Positions 34,164 through 42,923 are shown, counted from the stretch's first letter. The stretch: 64,000 bases of DNA from Rhodoferax sp. (GCF_028688795.1 NZ_JAQTXM010000010.1:75427-139426); one strand, 5' to 3'. Made by a program: numbers and translations. Notes: a model not told the origin generated them from the letters alone.

Positions 34164-35356
34164 ACTCACAAGCCCTCCTCAAACGCCGACTCATCATGGG
34201 TGCGGTTGCCCTGGCCCTGATCGGCGGCATGGCCTATGTATCGCTTCGCACCGGACCGCTGGCACCCATCAAGGTCACCGTGGCTCAGCCCACCGAGGGC
34301 ACGTTGAGCCCGGCCATTTTTGGCATCGGGACGGTTGAGGCCCGACGCAGCTGGATGGTGGGCCCCACCGTGGCTGGCCGGGTGTTGAGCGTGAGGGTGG
34401 ATGTGGGCGACAGCGTTAAAGCCGGCCAACTGTTGGCCGAAATGGACCCGGTGGACTTGAGCCAGCGCCTGGCCGCACTGGATGCGTCACTGGCACGCGC
34501 TGGCAGTGTGCAGGCAGCTGCACAGGCGCAGCTGCTTGACGCCAGCGCACGGCGCAAGTTGGCCACCATCAACACCCAGCGCAATCAAGATTTGGCGCGG
34601 CAAAACTTCATCAGCTCTGGCGCGCTGGATGCCAAACTACAGGAACAAGCCTCGGCAGAGGCCGCCGTGCAAGCCGCGCAAGCCAATCTGGTGGGTTCTG
34701 GCCAAGACGCAGCGCGGTTGAAAGCTGAACGCGCCGCCCTGGCACAACAACGCGACAACGTGCGCCTGTTTGCCCCAGCTGACGCCATCGTCACCACGCG
34801 CGATGCCGAAGCCGGCAGCACCGTGGTGGCGGGCCAACCGGTGCTGCGTCTGATGGACCCAGGTAGCTTATGGGTCAAGATGCGGGTGGACCAGGGCCGC
34901 TCTGCCGGACTGGCCAGCGGCATCAAGGCCCACATCGTATTGCGCTCAAACCCACAAACCCCGTTGGGTGGCCAGGTGGCGCGCATTGAGTTGCTGGCCG
35001 ACAGCGTGACCGAGGAGCGCATCGCGCAAGTCGCATTTGATGCGCCGCCCAACGGCCTGTCGGTGGGTGAAATGGCTGAAGTGACGCTGCAACTGCCCGC
35101 CACAGCGCCAGCGCTGTTGCTGCCCAACGCCGCCCTCCAGCGTCAAAACGGCCAAAGCGGGGTCTGGCGCATCCAAGATGGCAAGCCTGAATTTGCCCCC
35201 GTGCAACTCGGCACGCAAAGCCTGGACGGCCAGGTGCAGGTGCTCAAAGGCCTGGATAAAAATGACCGGGTGGTGATCTATAGCCAAAAAGCCCTGAGCA
35301 ACGGTGCCCGCATCTCGGTGGTGGACGCACTGGTGAAGCCAGAGGCGACCCAATGA
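34160..35356 (+). CDS. Periplasmic adaptor (HlyD/MacA/DevB-like)
   Basis: A 398-residue membrane-fusion protein with an N-terminal anchor (IMGAVALALIGGMAYVSLRT), a lipoyl-type half (VGPTVAGRVLSVRVDVGDSV, KAGQLLAEMDPVDLSQRLAA), an alpha-helical hairpin (about 100-190), and the beta-barrel segment (LFAPADAIVTTRDAEAGSTV). Such adaptors link an inner-membrane ABC transporter to an outer-membrane channel. Overlaps TetR by 4 bp and the permease by 4 bp. Confidence 0.9.
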   Translation: MNSQALLKRRLIMGAVALALIGGMAYVSLRTGPLAPIKVTVAQPTEGTLSPAIFGIGTVEARRSWMVGPTVAGRVLSVRVDVGDSVKAGQLLAEMDPVDLSQRLAALDASLARAGSVQAAAQAQLLDASARRKLATINTQRNQDLARQNFISSGALDAKLQEQASAEAAVQAAQANLVGSGQDAARLKAERAALAQQRDNVRLFAPADAIVTTRDAEAGSTVVAGQPVLRLMDPGSLWVKMRVDQGRSAGLASGIKAHIVLRSNPQTPLGGQVARIELLADSVTEERIAQVAFDAPPNGLSVGEMAEVTLQLPATAPALLLPNAALQRQNGQSGVWRIQDGKPEFAPVQLGTQSLDGQVQVLKGLDKNDRVVIYSQKALSNGARISVVDALVKPEATQ

Positions 35357-36546
35357 TCAGCCTGGCCGGACGCGACATTCTGCACGGCTGGGGCAAGTTC
35401 GCCCTGACCGGCCTGGGGCTCGGGCTGCTGATTGGTGTGACGCTCTCTATGGCTGGCATCTACCGCGGCATGGTGGACGACGCGCAGGCGCTCATCTCAA
35501 ACAGCCAAGCTGATCTGTGGGTGGTACAAAAAGACACCCAAGGCCCGTATGCCGAGGCCTCCAGCATCAAGGACGATGTGGTGCGCAGTGTGCGCGGCAT
35601 GCCCGGCGTGGCGCAAGCTGCCAACGTGACTTACCTCACCATGCAGGTGCAGCGCCCCAGCGGCGATGAGGCGCGGACCATGGTGGTCGGCGTCGAGCCC
35701 GGCCAGCCCGGCGCACCCGGCTACCTGGTGGCAGGCCGCCAACTCACCCGCGACCACTATGAGGCGGTGGCCGATATCAAAACCGGCTTGAAACTGGGCG
35801 ATGCGGTGCGTGTGCGCCGCCACAGCTACCAGGTGGTGGGGCTGACGCAACGGATGGTGTCATCCGGCGGTGACCCCATGCTTTTCGTGCCTTTGAAAGA
35901 CGCGCAAGAAGCGCAGTTTTTGAAAGACAACGACACCATTCAGAATGAGCGCACCCGCACGGCTGCCAACCCGGCCTTCAACCGCCCCGGCGTGCCGGGC
36001 TTGCTGGATGCCGTGCAAAACCTGCAGACCAGCAGCCACAACGTCAACGCCGTGCTGGTGCAGTTGCAGCCTGGCTGGCAAGCCGATGAAGTGGCCGAGT
36101 CATTGACACGCTGGAAACATGTGCAGGTGTTCACCCGCGCCGGCATGGAAGAGATACTGGTGGCCAAACTGATTGCCACCTCGGCCAAGCAAATTGGCAT
36201 GTTTCTGGGCATTTTATCGGTGGTGAGCGCGGCCATTGTGGCCTTCATCATCTACACCATGACCTTGGGGAAACTGCGCGAAATTGCGGTGCTCAAGCTC
36301 ATTGGCACGCGCAACACCACCATTGCCGGAATGATCCTGCAGCAAGCCTTGGGACTGGGGCTGATTGGCTTCATTGTGGGAAAAATCGTGGCCACCGCCT
36401 GGGCACCCATCTTTCCCAAATACGTGCTGCTGATGCCACGTGACGCCGTCATTGGGCTGGTTGCCACGCTGGTGATTTGCGCCCTGGCCAGCACACTGGC
36501 GATTCGCGTGGCGCTCAAGGTGGACCCCGCAGAAGCGATTGGATGA
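35353..36546 (+). CDS. ABC transporter permease (FtsX/DevC-like)
   Basis: A 397-residue permease with one N-terminal helix (FALTGLGLGLLIGVTLSMAG), a large periplasmic domain (about 40-275), and three C-terminal helices (IGMFLGILSVVSAAIVAFII; GLGLIGFIVGKIVATAW; VIGLVATLVICALASTLAIR). The EIAVLKLIGTRNTTI stretch is the FtsX-domain coupling segment. Works with the adaptor and ATPase on either side. Confidence 0.9.
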   Translation: MISLAGRDILHGWGKFALTGLGLGLLIGVTLSMAGIYRGMVDDAQALISNSQADLWVVQKDTQGPYAEASSIKDDVVRSVRGMPGVAQAANVTYLTMQVQRPSGDEARTMVVGVEPGQPGAPGYLVAGRQLTRDHYEAVADIKTGLKLGDAVRVRRHSYQVVGLTQRMVSSGGDPMLFVPLKDAQEAQFLKDNDTIQNERTRTAANPAFNRPGVPGLLDAVQNLQTSSHNVNAVLVQLQPGWQADEVAESLTRWKHVQVFTRAGMEEILVAKLIATSAKQIGMFLGILSVVSAAIVAFIIYTMTLGKLREIAVLKLIGTRNTTIAGMILQQALGLGLIGFIVGKIVATAWAPIFPKYVLLMPRDAVIGLVATLVICALASTLAIRVALKVDPAEAIG

Positions 36547-37283
36547 ACCCCATGAACACAAGTAACACAAGTAGCACAAGCTCGGGCGGCATCCGCATTG
36601 AAGGCCTGCGCAAGGTCTATGGCAAAGGCGACAGCGCAGTCGTTGCTCTGAAAAACGTCAACCTGGTGGTGGCGCCCGGCGAGGTGGTAGGCCTGGTCGG
36701 GCCATCGGGCTCGGGCAAGAGCACGCTGCTGAAATGCCTGGGTGCCATCATTGAACCCACTTCCGGGCGCATGACGCTGGGCAGTGATGTGATTTATGAC
36801 AACGGTTGGAAAGTGGCTGACTTGCGGGCCCTGCGGCGTGACCGCATTGGCTTCATCTTCCAGGCGCCGTATCTAATCCCATTTCTGGACGTGACCGACA
36901 ACGTGGCCCTGCTGCCCATGCTGGCCGGTGTGGCCAACATCACCGCACGCGCCAGAGCGCTGGAACTACTCACCGCGCTGGATGTGCAACACCGCGCCAA
37001 GGCAGACCCCTCTCAACTCTCAGGTGGTGAGCAGCAGCGCGTGTCTATTGCCCGGGCACTGGCGAATCGCCCGCCAGTGATTCTGGCCGACGAACCCACC
37101 GCCCCACTCGACAGCGAACGTGCGTTGGGCGTGATGCGCATCCTGAACCAGATGGCCATTCAGGCCCACACAGCCATCATTGTGGTCACGCACGATGAAA
37201 AGATCATTCCCACCTTCAAGCGGATTTACCACATTCGGGATGGGCAAACGGTTGAAGAGGCCGGCGAGGGGCGAGCACTATGA
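36543..37283 (+). CDS. ABC transporter ATP-binding protein (DevA/MacB-like)
   Basis: A 246-residue ATPase: Walker [20 protein letters not shown]-loop [14 protein letters not shown], signature [16 protein letters not shown], Walker [18 protein letters not shown]. The segment APLD in place of the usual GNLD is a minor variant. The start at 36543 overlaps the permease stop (ATGA). A Ser/Thr/Asn-rich N-terminal run reflects simple-sequence repeats. It completes a TetR-adaptor-permease-ATPase operon; no outer-membrane factor is present. Confidence 0.92.
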   Translation: MNPMNTSNTSSTSSGGIRIEGLRKVYGKGDSAVVALKNVNLVVAPGEVVGLVGPSGSGKSTLLKCLGAIIEPTSGRMTLGSDVIYDNGWKVADLRALRRDRIGFIFQAPYLIPFLDVTDNVALLPMLAGVANITARARALELLTALDVQHRAKADPSQLSGGEQQRVSIARALANRPPVILADEPTAPLDSERALGVMRILNQMAIQAHTAIIVVTHDEKIIPTFKRIYHIRDGQTVEEAGEGRAL

Positions 37284-37396
37284 GGCGGCAGTCTTGACCG
37301 ACTTCAGGGAAAAACCAAGCACATCATTAAAACGAAAATCTTTGCTTTACATCAACAAGCAACGCAATTGAATGGCCAAAAGTGCCCTACCCCCAC

Positions 37397-37416
37397 ACAA
37401 TTGCTGCACCAATTGT
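37397..37416. promoter_or_regulatory. Perfect inverted repeat upstream of the tetrahaem cytochrome gene
   Basis: ACAATTG-CTGCAC-CAATTGT, 7-bp arms, 56 bp before the start codon. A candidate regulator site; no family assigned. Confidence 0.35.
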
Positions 37417-37471
37417 CGTCGGCAAACCTAAAATAATTTTCGATTAGTTGAATCCTTTTCAGGAGTCGAAC

Positions 37472-38773
37472 ATGAAGCACACAGCGATGGCCACATTGGT
37501 AATTTTGTTGGCCTCTTTCACGGCTCCAGTGGCACACGCCATTGATGACGCGTCGGTGGTACGCGGAGGTCGTCTTTATGACAACTGGAGCATTGAGTTA
37601 AGGGGGCGGACCCCGCTCCATCAAAATCCAGCATTCAAGACCAAACAAGTGCCACTGGCGGTGGCTGACACTTGGCGCTGTGTGGAATGCCACGGCTGGG
37701 ACTACAAAGGCAAACACGGCATGGCGGGCATCAGTGCGCGGCAAAAGGGTGACCCCGCAGCTATTGCCGCGCTACTGAACGATGCCAACCACGGTTACCA
37801 GGAATTGCTGGACGCACATGACCGCCTGGATCTGGCCAACTTCATTGCCAGTGGCCAAACAGACCTGCAAAAGCTTGTTGAGGCTGCCCGGCGAATCAAG
37901 CCAGTACTGGGCACCCCGGACAAGATTTTTGCCACCATTTGCGCCACATGCCATGGGCTTGATGGTGACCGCCTGCGCGCTATACCTCCATTGGGCGACT
38001 CCGCAAGGCAGCGCCCCTTTGAGGTGTTACACGTGACACTTAACGGACATCCTGGTGGCAATATGCCAGCACTCAGGACACTGGGTGACGAGGCTGTTGT
38101 AAAAATACTTGCATACATGCAGGTACTCCCCAGCTTGAATCTGGCGGCCTCCGTCGCTAATGGTGGACGACTTTATGACGACTGGCAGGTCCACACCGCT
38201 GGCCTGCGCCAGTCTTTGACACACCCTGCTTATCCACCCAAAGCCTATTACGCCGGTGCCGCCCCTGACACTTGGCGCTGCAAGGAATGCCATGGCTGGG
38301 ACTACAAAGGCAATTCAGGCCAGTATGCAAAGGGCAACCATGCCACCGGCATCAAGGGCATTCGTACCTTGGTCGGTGCAGACCCGCAACTGACGCTGGG
38401 GGTTCTGCGCAGCACCTCGCACCATTACAGCGCGGTCTTGACACACCGGGACCTGCAAGACCTAGCCAATTTCGTGAGTTACGGCCAAATCGACATGGAC
38501 ACGGTAATCGATCCAAGCACCGGTCTGTCTCGTGGCGATGCCACTCGTGGGGCAGCCCACTACCGAAGCATGTGCGCAGGTTGTCACGGGCTGGAGGGCC
38601 GGTTTGTAGCCAAACGCCATCTGGGCAAGGTATCCAGAGATGACCCATGGCACAGCCTGCACAACATGCTCAACGGTCACCCTGATGACACCATGCCCGC
38701 ACTGCGGGAAATTGACCGCAAGGTGACCAGCGACATCCTGGCGCACATTCAGACACTGCAAGAGCGACGCTAA
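37472..38773 (+). CDS. Periplasmic tetrahaem cytochrome c with internal duplication
   Basis: The 433-residue product has a signal peptide and four CxxCH motifs: CVECH and CATCH in the first half, CKECH and CAGCH in the second. The halves are clear repeats: VRGGRLYDNW / ANGGRLYDDW, DTWRCVECHGWDYKGKHG / DTWRCKECHGWDYKGNSG, and LNGHPGGNMPALR / LNGHPDDTMPALR. A dihaem ancestor has thus duplicated and fused. AGGAG precedes the ATG by 7 bp. It probably carries electrons in the periplasm; convergent with a monohaem cytochrome gene across a strong terminator. Confidence 0.9.
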   Translation: MKHTAMATLVILLASFTAPVAHAIDDASVVRGGRLYDNWSIELRGRTPLHQNPAFKTKQVPLAVADTWRCVECHGWDYKGKHGMAGISARQKGDPAAIAALLNDANHGYQELLDAHDRLDLANFIASGQTDLQKLVEAARRIKPVLGTPDKIFATICATCHGLDGDRLRAIPPLGDSARQRPFEVLHVTLNGHPGGNMPALRTLGDEAVVKILAYMQVLPSLNLAASVANGGRLYDDWQVHTAGLRQSLTHPAYPPKAYYAGAAPDTWRCKECHGWDYKGNSGQYAKGNHATGIKGIRTLVGADPQLTLGVLRSTSHHYSAVLTHRDLQDLANFVSYGQIDMDTVIDPSTGLSRGDATRGAAHYRSMCAGCHGLEGRFVAKRHLGKVSRDDPWHSLHNMLNGHPDDTMPALREIDRKVTSDILAHIQTLQERR

Positions 38774-38803
38774 AAAAAGCCGCTGGGTCACAGCGGCTTT
38801 TTT
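38773..38803. terminator. Strong bidirectional terminator
   Basis: AAAAAAGCCGCTG and CAGCGGCTTTTTT are perfect complements with a 5-nt loop, between the convergent tetrahaem and monohaem cytochrome genes. An almost identical hairpin occurs at 40503-40533. Confidence 0.9.
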
Positions 38804-38848
38804 CTCAATCATCGGGCCGTGCGGCACGATGATGAAGTTGCGGTTACA

Positions 38849-39346
38849 TCAATACTTCAGCTTCAGCTTGTCCATTTGCTCTTTGGTCAAGGCTGGCACA
38901 TCGCCGCGCGCAGCCATGCGGTTCAGATTCCAACCCCCTTCACCGACCCAGGCTTTCAAAACCACCAGGTTGGCGGCGCATTCTGCGTTGTTGTCCTTGT
39001 TGTCCTTTTCACACAAGTACTTGTACATATTGCCGGGCTTGCCACCCGCGTATGGGCTGGTGCCATCGTCGAGGCGGCGCATGAACGCGCCGGTGGAATT
39101 GCCGTTCACCAATTGCAAAAGGTGTTCATAGGTATCAGAGAGCGGGCCCACCTTTTCTTTCTTGGCGTACCGCTCTTCGTCCAGCTTGAACTCAGCCATG
39201 GAGGGCGAACCAGCAGCGGCAGAGTGGCATTCGACGCAATATTTTTTCAGCATCGGTGCCACATCTTTACGGTAGGTCACATCTGCAGCCATGGCAGGCA
39301 GGGCAATGGCCGCACAAGCGACAGCAGCTAAAAGATTCAATTTCAT
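38849..39346 (-). CDS. Periplasmic monohaem cytochrome c
   Basis: A 165-residue protein with a signal peptide (LLAAVACAAIALPAMAADVT) and one haem site, VAPMLKKYCVECHSAAAG. Two more cysteines occur in KYLCEKDNKDNNAEC. It ends with VPALTKEQMDKLKLKY. Last gene of a three-gene cytochrome operon. A decayed paralogue lies at 40577-41059. Confidence 0.85.
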   Translation of the reverse strand: MKLNLLAAVACAAIALPAMAADVTYRKDVAPMLKKYCVECHSAAAGSPSMAEFKLDEERYAKKEKVGPLSDTYEHLLQLVNGNSTGAFMRRLDDGTSPYAGGKPGNMYKYLCEKDNKDNNAECAANLVVLKAWVGEGGWNLNRMAARGDVPALTKEQMDKLKLKY

Positions 39347-39384
39347 CTCATCTCCTCAGGTTAAAAGAATAAAAAATCAACACT

Positions 39385-39978
39385 TTATTTCGACTTGGCA
39401 GCGTCTGCCGCAAACAACTCTGAAGGCCCTAGCCCATCGGGCTCCTTGTGGGCGATGGCAAAGTGGCACTCAATGCAGGTCTTGCCTTCAGCTTTGCCTT
39501 TGGCATGGCGCGCTTGCGCTTTGGGCGTTTGAAGCTCCACACTCATCTTGTCGGCACGGTGGCAACTGCGGCAGGTATGGGAGTCACTTTCTTTCATCTC
39601 ACGCCACACCCTTTGCGCCATCACCGCACGTTTGGCCTCAAACTTTTCCTTGGTGTCAATTGACGGGGAAATGTAGGTGTAGTAAATGTCCTTGGTGGCC
39701 TTAATCTTGGCCCAGATCAGCGGACCTGGTTCATGCGGCACATGGCAATCGGTGCAAATGGCTCGCACACCGGTGCGATTGGTGTCATGAATCGTGCCTT
39801 TGTATTCAGCAAAGTTGTATGACATTTCATGGCAACCCACACAAAATTCCTCGGTACTGGTGGCTGCAAGCACATAGGCACCAGAAACACCCACGCCCAC
39901 CGAGAAGAACCCCAGAGCCACCAGCGACACCAACACCAGTTTCCAGCGCCTAAGCATTGTCTTGAACAAATTCTTCAT
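39385..39978 (-). CDS. NapC/NirT-family tetrahaem quinol dehydrogenase
   Basis: A 197-residue cytochrome with an N-terminal membrane anchor (MLRRWKLVLVSLVALGFFSV) and four CxxCH motifs (CVGCH, CTDCH, CRSCH, CIECH). NapC-type proteins take electrons from membrane quinol and deliver them to periplasmic acceptors. AFL-type linker residues such as FCVGCHEMSYNFAEYKGTIH are family-typical. Second gene of the operon, 26 bp after the monohaem gene 40005-40352. Confidence 0.92.
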   Translation of the reverse strand: MKNLFKTMLRRWKLVLVSLVALGFFSVGVGVSGAYVLAATSTEEFCVGCHEMSYNFAEYKGTIHDTNRTGVRAICTDCHVPHEPGPLIWAKIKATKDIYYTYISPSIDTKEKFEAKRAVMAQRVWREMKESDSHTCRSCHRADKMSVELQTPKAQARHAKGKAEGKTCIECHFAIAHKEPDGLGPSELFAADAAKSK

Positions 39979-40004
39979 CTTTATTGACCTACCCAACGGG
40001 CCGA

Positions 40005-40352
40005 TTACCGCGTAAGGATGTAGCGTGCCACATTCTTGACAGCGGCATCATCCTTTGATTTGATTTTGACGTGTTCTTCTTTGACACCATCGATCTCGAT
40101 GGTGGGGCCAGTCGTCATGTGGGTGAATAATTTGGCTTCGCCGTCTGCCTTGCCCTTGTATTTGGCTGCGGTTTTTTTGTAGGGAGGACCGTCTTTTTGC
40201 TTGTCAAGGGAGTGGCATTTGCCACACTTGCTGGCTTCAAGCAGTTGCTCGGCAGCTGGTGCATCCACCGCCTGCGCCTGCACGGACAGGGCGACACAGG
40301 TCAAGCCAACAGCAAAGAAAGCACGCAACGACAAGGTCAGGGTGGTGTTCAT
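40005..40352 (-). CDS. Small cytochrome c, class I
   Basis: A 115-residue exported cytochrome with one haem site, LLEASKCGKCHSLDKQKDGP, and a C-terminal KNVARYILTR. Lysine-rich surface. The likely axial Met is in FTHMTTGP. First gene of the operon, with an FNR box about 100 bp upstream. Likely carries electrons from, or to, the NapC-like protein encoded next. Confidence 0.88.
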   Translation of the reverse strand: MNTTLTLSLRAFFAVGLTCVALSVQAQAVDAPAAEQLLEASKCGKCHSLDKQKDGPPYKKTAAKYKGKADGEAKLFTHMTTGPTIEIDGVKEEHVKIKSKDDAAVKNVARYILTR

Positions 40353-40375
40353 ATCAATCCTCTTTAATGGGTTAG

Positions 40376-40391
40376 CTTAAGTCAACTTAAG
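40376..40391. promoter_or_regulatory. Perfect palindrome in the cytochrome operon leader
   Basis: CTTAAGT-CA-ACTTAAG. The word TTGACTTAAG within it also occurs at 33417-33426 upstream of the octahaem operon. Another inverted repeat, TTGACT-N7-AGTCAA, lies at 40469-40487. Confidence 0.35.
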
Positions 40392-40444
40392 TTTCATGGA
40401 ACTGGATGTTAGGCCTATTGAAAGAACGGCGTCACGTCATTTGA

Positions 40445-40458
40445 TTGATTTAAATCAA
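40445..40458 (-). promoter_or_regulatory. FNR box of the cytochrome operon
   Basis: TTGATTTAAATCAA is a perfect TTGAT-N4-ATCAA site. Centred about 41.5 bp before a start at 40410, it would be a class II activation site, leaving a leader of about 58 nt before the ATG at 40352; TTCAAT at 40422-40417 is a possible -10. Confidence 0.7.
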
Positions 40459-40502
40459 CATAACCGCATTGACTTGAGCGGAGTCAACTCTGCTGGGCAG
40501 AC

Positions 40503-40533
40503 AAAAAAACCGCTGGGGCACAGCGGCTTTTTT
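40503..40533. terminator. Terminator, duplicate of the one at 38773
   Basis: A7-CCGCTG, loop, CAGCGGC-T6; one mismatch in the stem relative to the copy at 38773-38803. It lies beside the pseudogene of the monohaem cytochrome, matching the arrangement of the intact copy. Confidence 0.75.
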
Positions 40534-40576
40534 AACAAGGCATCGCCCAGTCAAGGCGACAAACGCTGGGTGTCAA

Positions 40577-41059
40577 AACTTTATGTTTGGCCTTGATTCT
40601 TTTCAGCTGTTCTGCGGTGATGGGCATGTCGCCACGCTTGGAAATGCCGTTCATGTGTCCCATTGGGTCGCGCCCTGGCCCACCACCCAGGCTTTTAACA
40701 TGGCCAGATTCGCAGGGCGACCTTCGTCTACATCACCCAGGTACTTGTTCATGTTGCCTGGCATGGCCCCGGGCGGAGGGGTTGGTGCCGTCGTCAAGAC
40801 GGTGCGTGAGGGCAGCGGTTTCTGCGCCATTGACGAGTTGCATCAGGCTCCCGTAAGTGTCGTTGCACAGGCCGACCTTGTCTGCCTTGTATTTTTCAAC
40901 GCCTCTATTGAATACAGACAAAGTGGGTGAATCGGGCGGGGAATGGCATTCACCACCGTACTTTTTCACCAAGGGCTGAATTTCTTTGGCATAACCAATC
41001 TCAGCAGCCAGGCTTGGCAACGCCAACACAACACCGGCTAAAGTGACCAACAGTTTTAA
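40577..41059 (-). pseudogene. Decayed paralogue of the monohaem cytochrome c
   Basis: Compared with the gene at 38849-39346, the signal region (KLLVTLAGVVLALPSLAAE) and body are recognisable, but the haem site KKYCVECHS has become KKYGGECHS, losing the first Cys; a frameshift follows THRLDDGTNPSA; the second part continues in another frame (AMLKAWV, then RGDMPITAEQLKRIKAKH). No good start codon remains. It was probably created together with its adjacent terminator by duplication. Confidence 0.8.
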
Positions 41060-41217
41060 TCTAACTGCCAGCACATAGGTCCTAAAAGAGGTGTCGCCTA
41101 CGAGCAAACCTTGTGGCAGTCACAGGATGTTATGACCGTTATTTGGGTTAATTCCCTCAAGTTTTGGGGCTTAGGCGAGTAAATTCATTTTGCTTAAGCC
41201 AGTTCAGGAAACCACCC

Positions 41218-41598
41218 TCAATCGAACGACGGTGTCTCAGGCTTAGCAACGGGCTTGCCCGCTGCAGCCCAGGCATCAAAACCGCCAGCGATGGACTTCA
41301 CATTCAGGTAGCCCATCTCATGCAGGGCAGCTGCAGCCAGCGCGGCGCGGCCACTGGTCTTGCAATACAGCAGTACATTGAGGTCGCGCGACTGCAAAGC
41401 AGGGTTGGCGCTGAATTTGAATTCAAGCATGCCGCGCGAAATATGCACAGCACCAGCCACGTGGCCAGCGGCAAATTCATCAGCCTCGCGCACATCCGCC
41501 AGCACATCAGCATCAACAATGGCTTGGTCAGTCTCAGCCAACGTGATTTCTTGCACGCGGATTATGGCCGCTGTAACGAGGTCGTGAGCAGTTTTCAT
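41218..41598 (-). CDS. Cytoplasmic rhodanese-like protein
   Basis: A 126-residue single rhodanese domain without a signal peptide: LADVREADEFAAGHVAGAVH and the active loop LLYCKTSGRAALAA (Cys about 81). Likely transfers sulfane sulfur in the cytoplasm. AGGA precedes ATG 41598. No operon partner; a repeat copy separates it from the methyltransferase gene upstream. Confidence 0.88.
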   Translation of the reverse strand: MKTAHDLVTAAIIRVQEITLAETDQAIVDADVLADVREADEFAAGHVAGAVHISRGMLEFKFSANPALQSRDLNVLLYCKTSGRAALAAAALHEMGYLNVKSIAGGFDAWAAAGKPVAKPETPSFD

Positions 41599-41628
41599 AA
41601 GGTTTTCCTGTGACAAATAAAAATTAGT

Positions 41629-41694
41629 TTACTATTAAATAAATAGCTGTTAGCGCTTTAAATAAAAGGGCTATAAGCCAATTATGCTTAAATA
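41629..41694 (+). repeat. Family repeat copy
   Basis: AAATAGCTGTTAGCGCTTTAAATAAAAGGGCTATAAGCC, then an AT-rich end; it abuts the methyltransferase stop codon. Confidence 0.75.
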
Positions 41695-42294
41695 TCAGAT
41701 ACGTTGTCCGACCCAACGCGTCACGTGGGCCAAGCCTTGGTGACTGGGGCCCTCGGCCAGCGTGATCTCTCCGTGCCAAGTCAGTACCGGTTGAATCAGG
41801 CCTTCAAAGTCAGCGCTGAGTTGCTCCGGGCTGTACAACATGTCGACATCCTTCGGGCCGCCGCTGTTGTAACCGAGTTGCGCTGGGTGAAAGGCTTCCA
41901 GCACCACCCAGGCGCCGCTGCGCAGGCCGTGCGCCAGCCGCTGATGCGCCGTTTGGCGAAACGCAGCAGGCAAGTGGGTGTAGATCAAAATCAGTGCGTC
42001 AAAACTAGCCGCAGCAGGCTGCCAGTCCGCCAGGTCAACGACCTCAGTGCGCAAGGGCACGCCACGGCTGGCCGCAAGCACTTGAGCCTTTTGCAAGCCC
42101 ACAGCCGAACTGTCCACAGAGGTCACGCCATGCCCTTGCGTGGCAAGCCAGACCCCGTTACGCCCCTCACCGTCACCGGGCACCAGCACTTGGCTGACAG
42201 GCAACAGGCGATACGCCTGGTCATGCAAAAAAGCGTTGGGCTCGGTGCCGTACTTGAAGCCTGGCTCGGCAAAGCGTTGGTCCCAAAAATTCAT
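41695..42294 (-). CDS. Class I SAM-dependent methyltransferase (TehB-like)
   Basis: A 199-residue methyltransferase beginning MNFWDQRFAEPGFKYGTEPN, a start shared by a family distantly related to TehB and thiopurine methyltransferases. The SAM motif is VLVPGDGEGRNGVWLA, with acid loop VTSVDSSAVG. TehB-like enzymes methylate small acceptors including tellurite or selenite; the substrate here is unknown. Confidence 0.85.
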   Translation of the reverse strand: MNFWDQRFAEPGFKYGTEPNAFLHDQAYRLLPVSQVLVPGDGEGRNGVWLATQGHGVTSVDSSAVGLQKAQVLAASRGVPLRTEVVDLADWQPAAASFDALILIYTHLPAAFRQTAHQRLAHGLRSGAWVVLEAFHPAQLGYNSGGPKDVDMLYSPEQLSADFEGLIQPVLTWHGEITLAEGPSHQGLAHVTRWVGQRI

Positions 42295-42332
42295 GCGTGT
42301 AAATGGCTAAGTTGGTTCATTGGCTTCAGCGC

Positions 42333-42923
42333 TCAAAGTGCCTTGCGGATCGTGATGGCACCGCGAATCTGGCCCACTGAATAACCTGTGGCCTTGTCAG
42401 CCGGGTACAGCGTGTGAAGTTTTTCAGCCACTTCAGGGGTGATTTTTTCGCTGGGACCATGGCAAGCCAGGCACAGCTGTTGCGTCGGCAATGCCTTCAT
42501 GTAGCGGTATTCCTTGCCCGTGGCGGTTTCAACCAGCTCGTATTTCTCAAGGGTGGCGGGCTTCTCGCCAGCGGCGGTGCGTTGGTCGAAGTCGTTCAGC
42601 GCAGCCAGTTCCCAGGCATCAGGCACCGCCTTGGGGTTGCGGTTGCGCAAGCTCACGCGGCGAATCGCCCAGCCTGTTTGTTCGGAAGCGGCCTTGGCCA
42701 TTTGTGGCGCTTTTTCGCTGCACACCGCCACAGCAGAAGCTGGGCCATCTTTGGCGATTTGGGTATTGAGCATGTCCAGCAGCTTGGGCGGAACGGCACC
42801 GGCCACTTTGCGTGCATCGGTCAACATGGCGTCGTCTTGCGCAAATGCTGGCAAACTCAGCCACAGGGTCGCCCCTACAAGTGCACAGCCTACACGTCCC
42901 GCAGTCAAGATTTTGAAACTCAT
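42333..42923 (-). CDS. Periplasmic haem-domain protein (DUF3365/Tll0287-like)
   Basis: A 196-residue exported protein with a signal peptide (GCALVGATLWLSLPAFAQDD) and one CxxCH motif in QLCLACHGPSEKI near residue 155. Motifs such as WAIRRVSLRNRNPKAVPDAW and GYSVGQIRGAITI fit the DUF3365/Tll0287-like family, PAS-like haem c domains often used as redox sensors. Single gene with GGGAG before the start. Confidence 0.85.
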   Translation of the reverse strand: MSFKILTAGRVGCALVGATLWLSLPAFAQDDAMLTDARKVAGAVPPKLLDMLNTQIAKDGPASAVAVCSEKAPQMAKAASEQTGWAIRRVSLRNRNPKAVPDAWELAALNDFDQRTAAGEKPATLEKYELVETATGKEYRYMKALPTQQLCLACHGPSEKITPEVAEKLHTLYPADKATGYSVGQIRGAITIRKAL

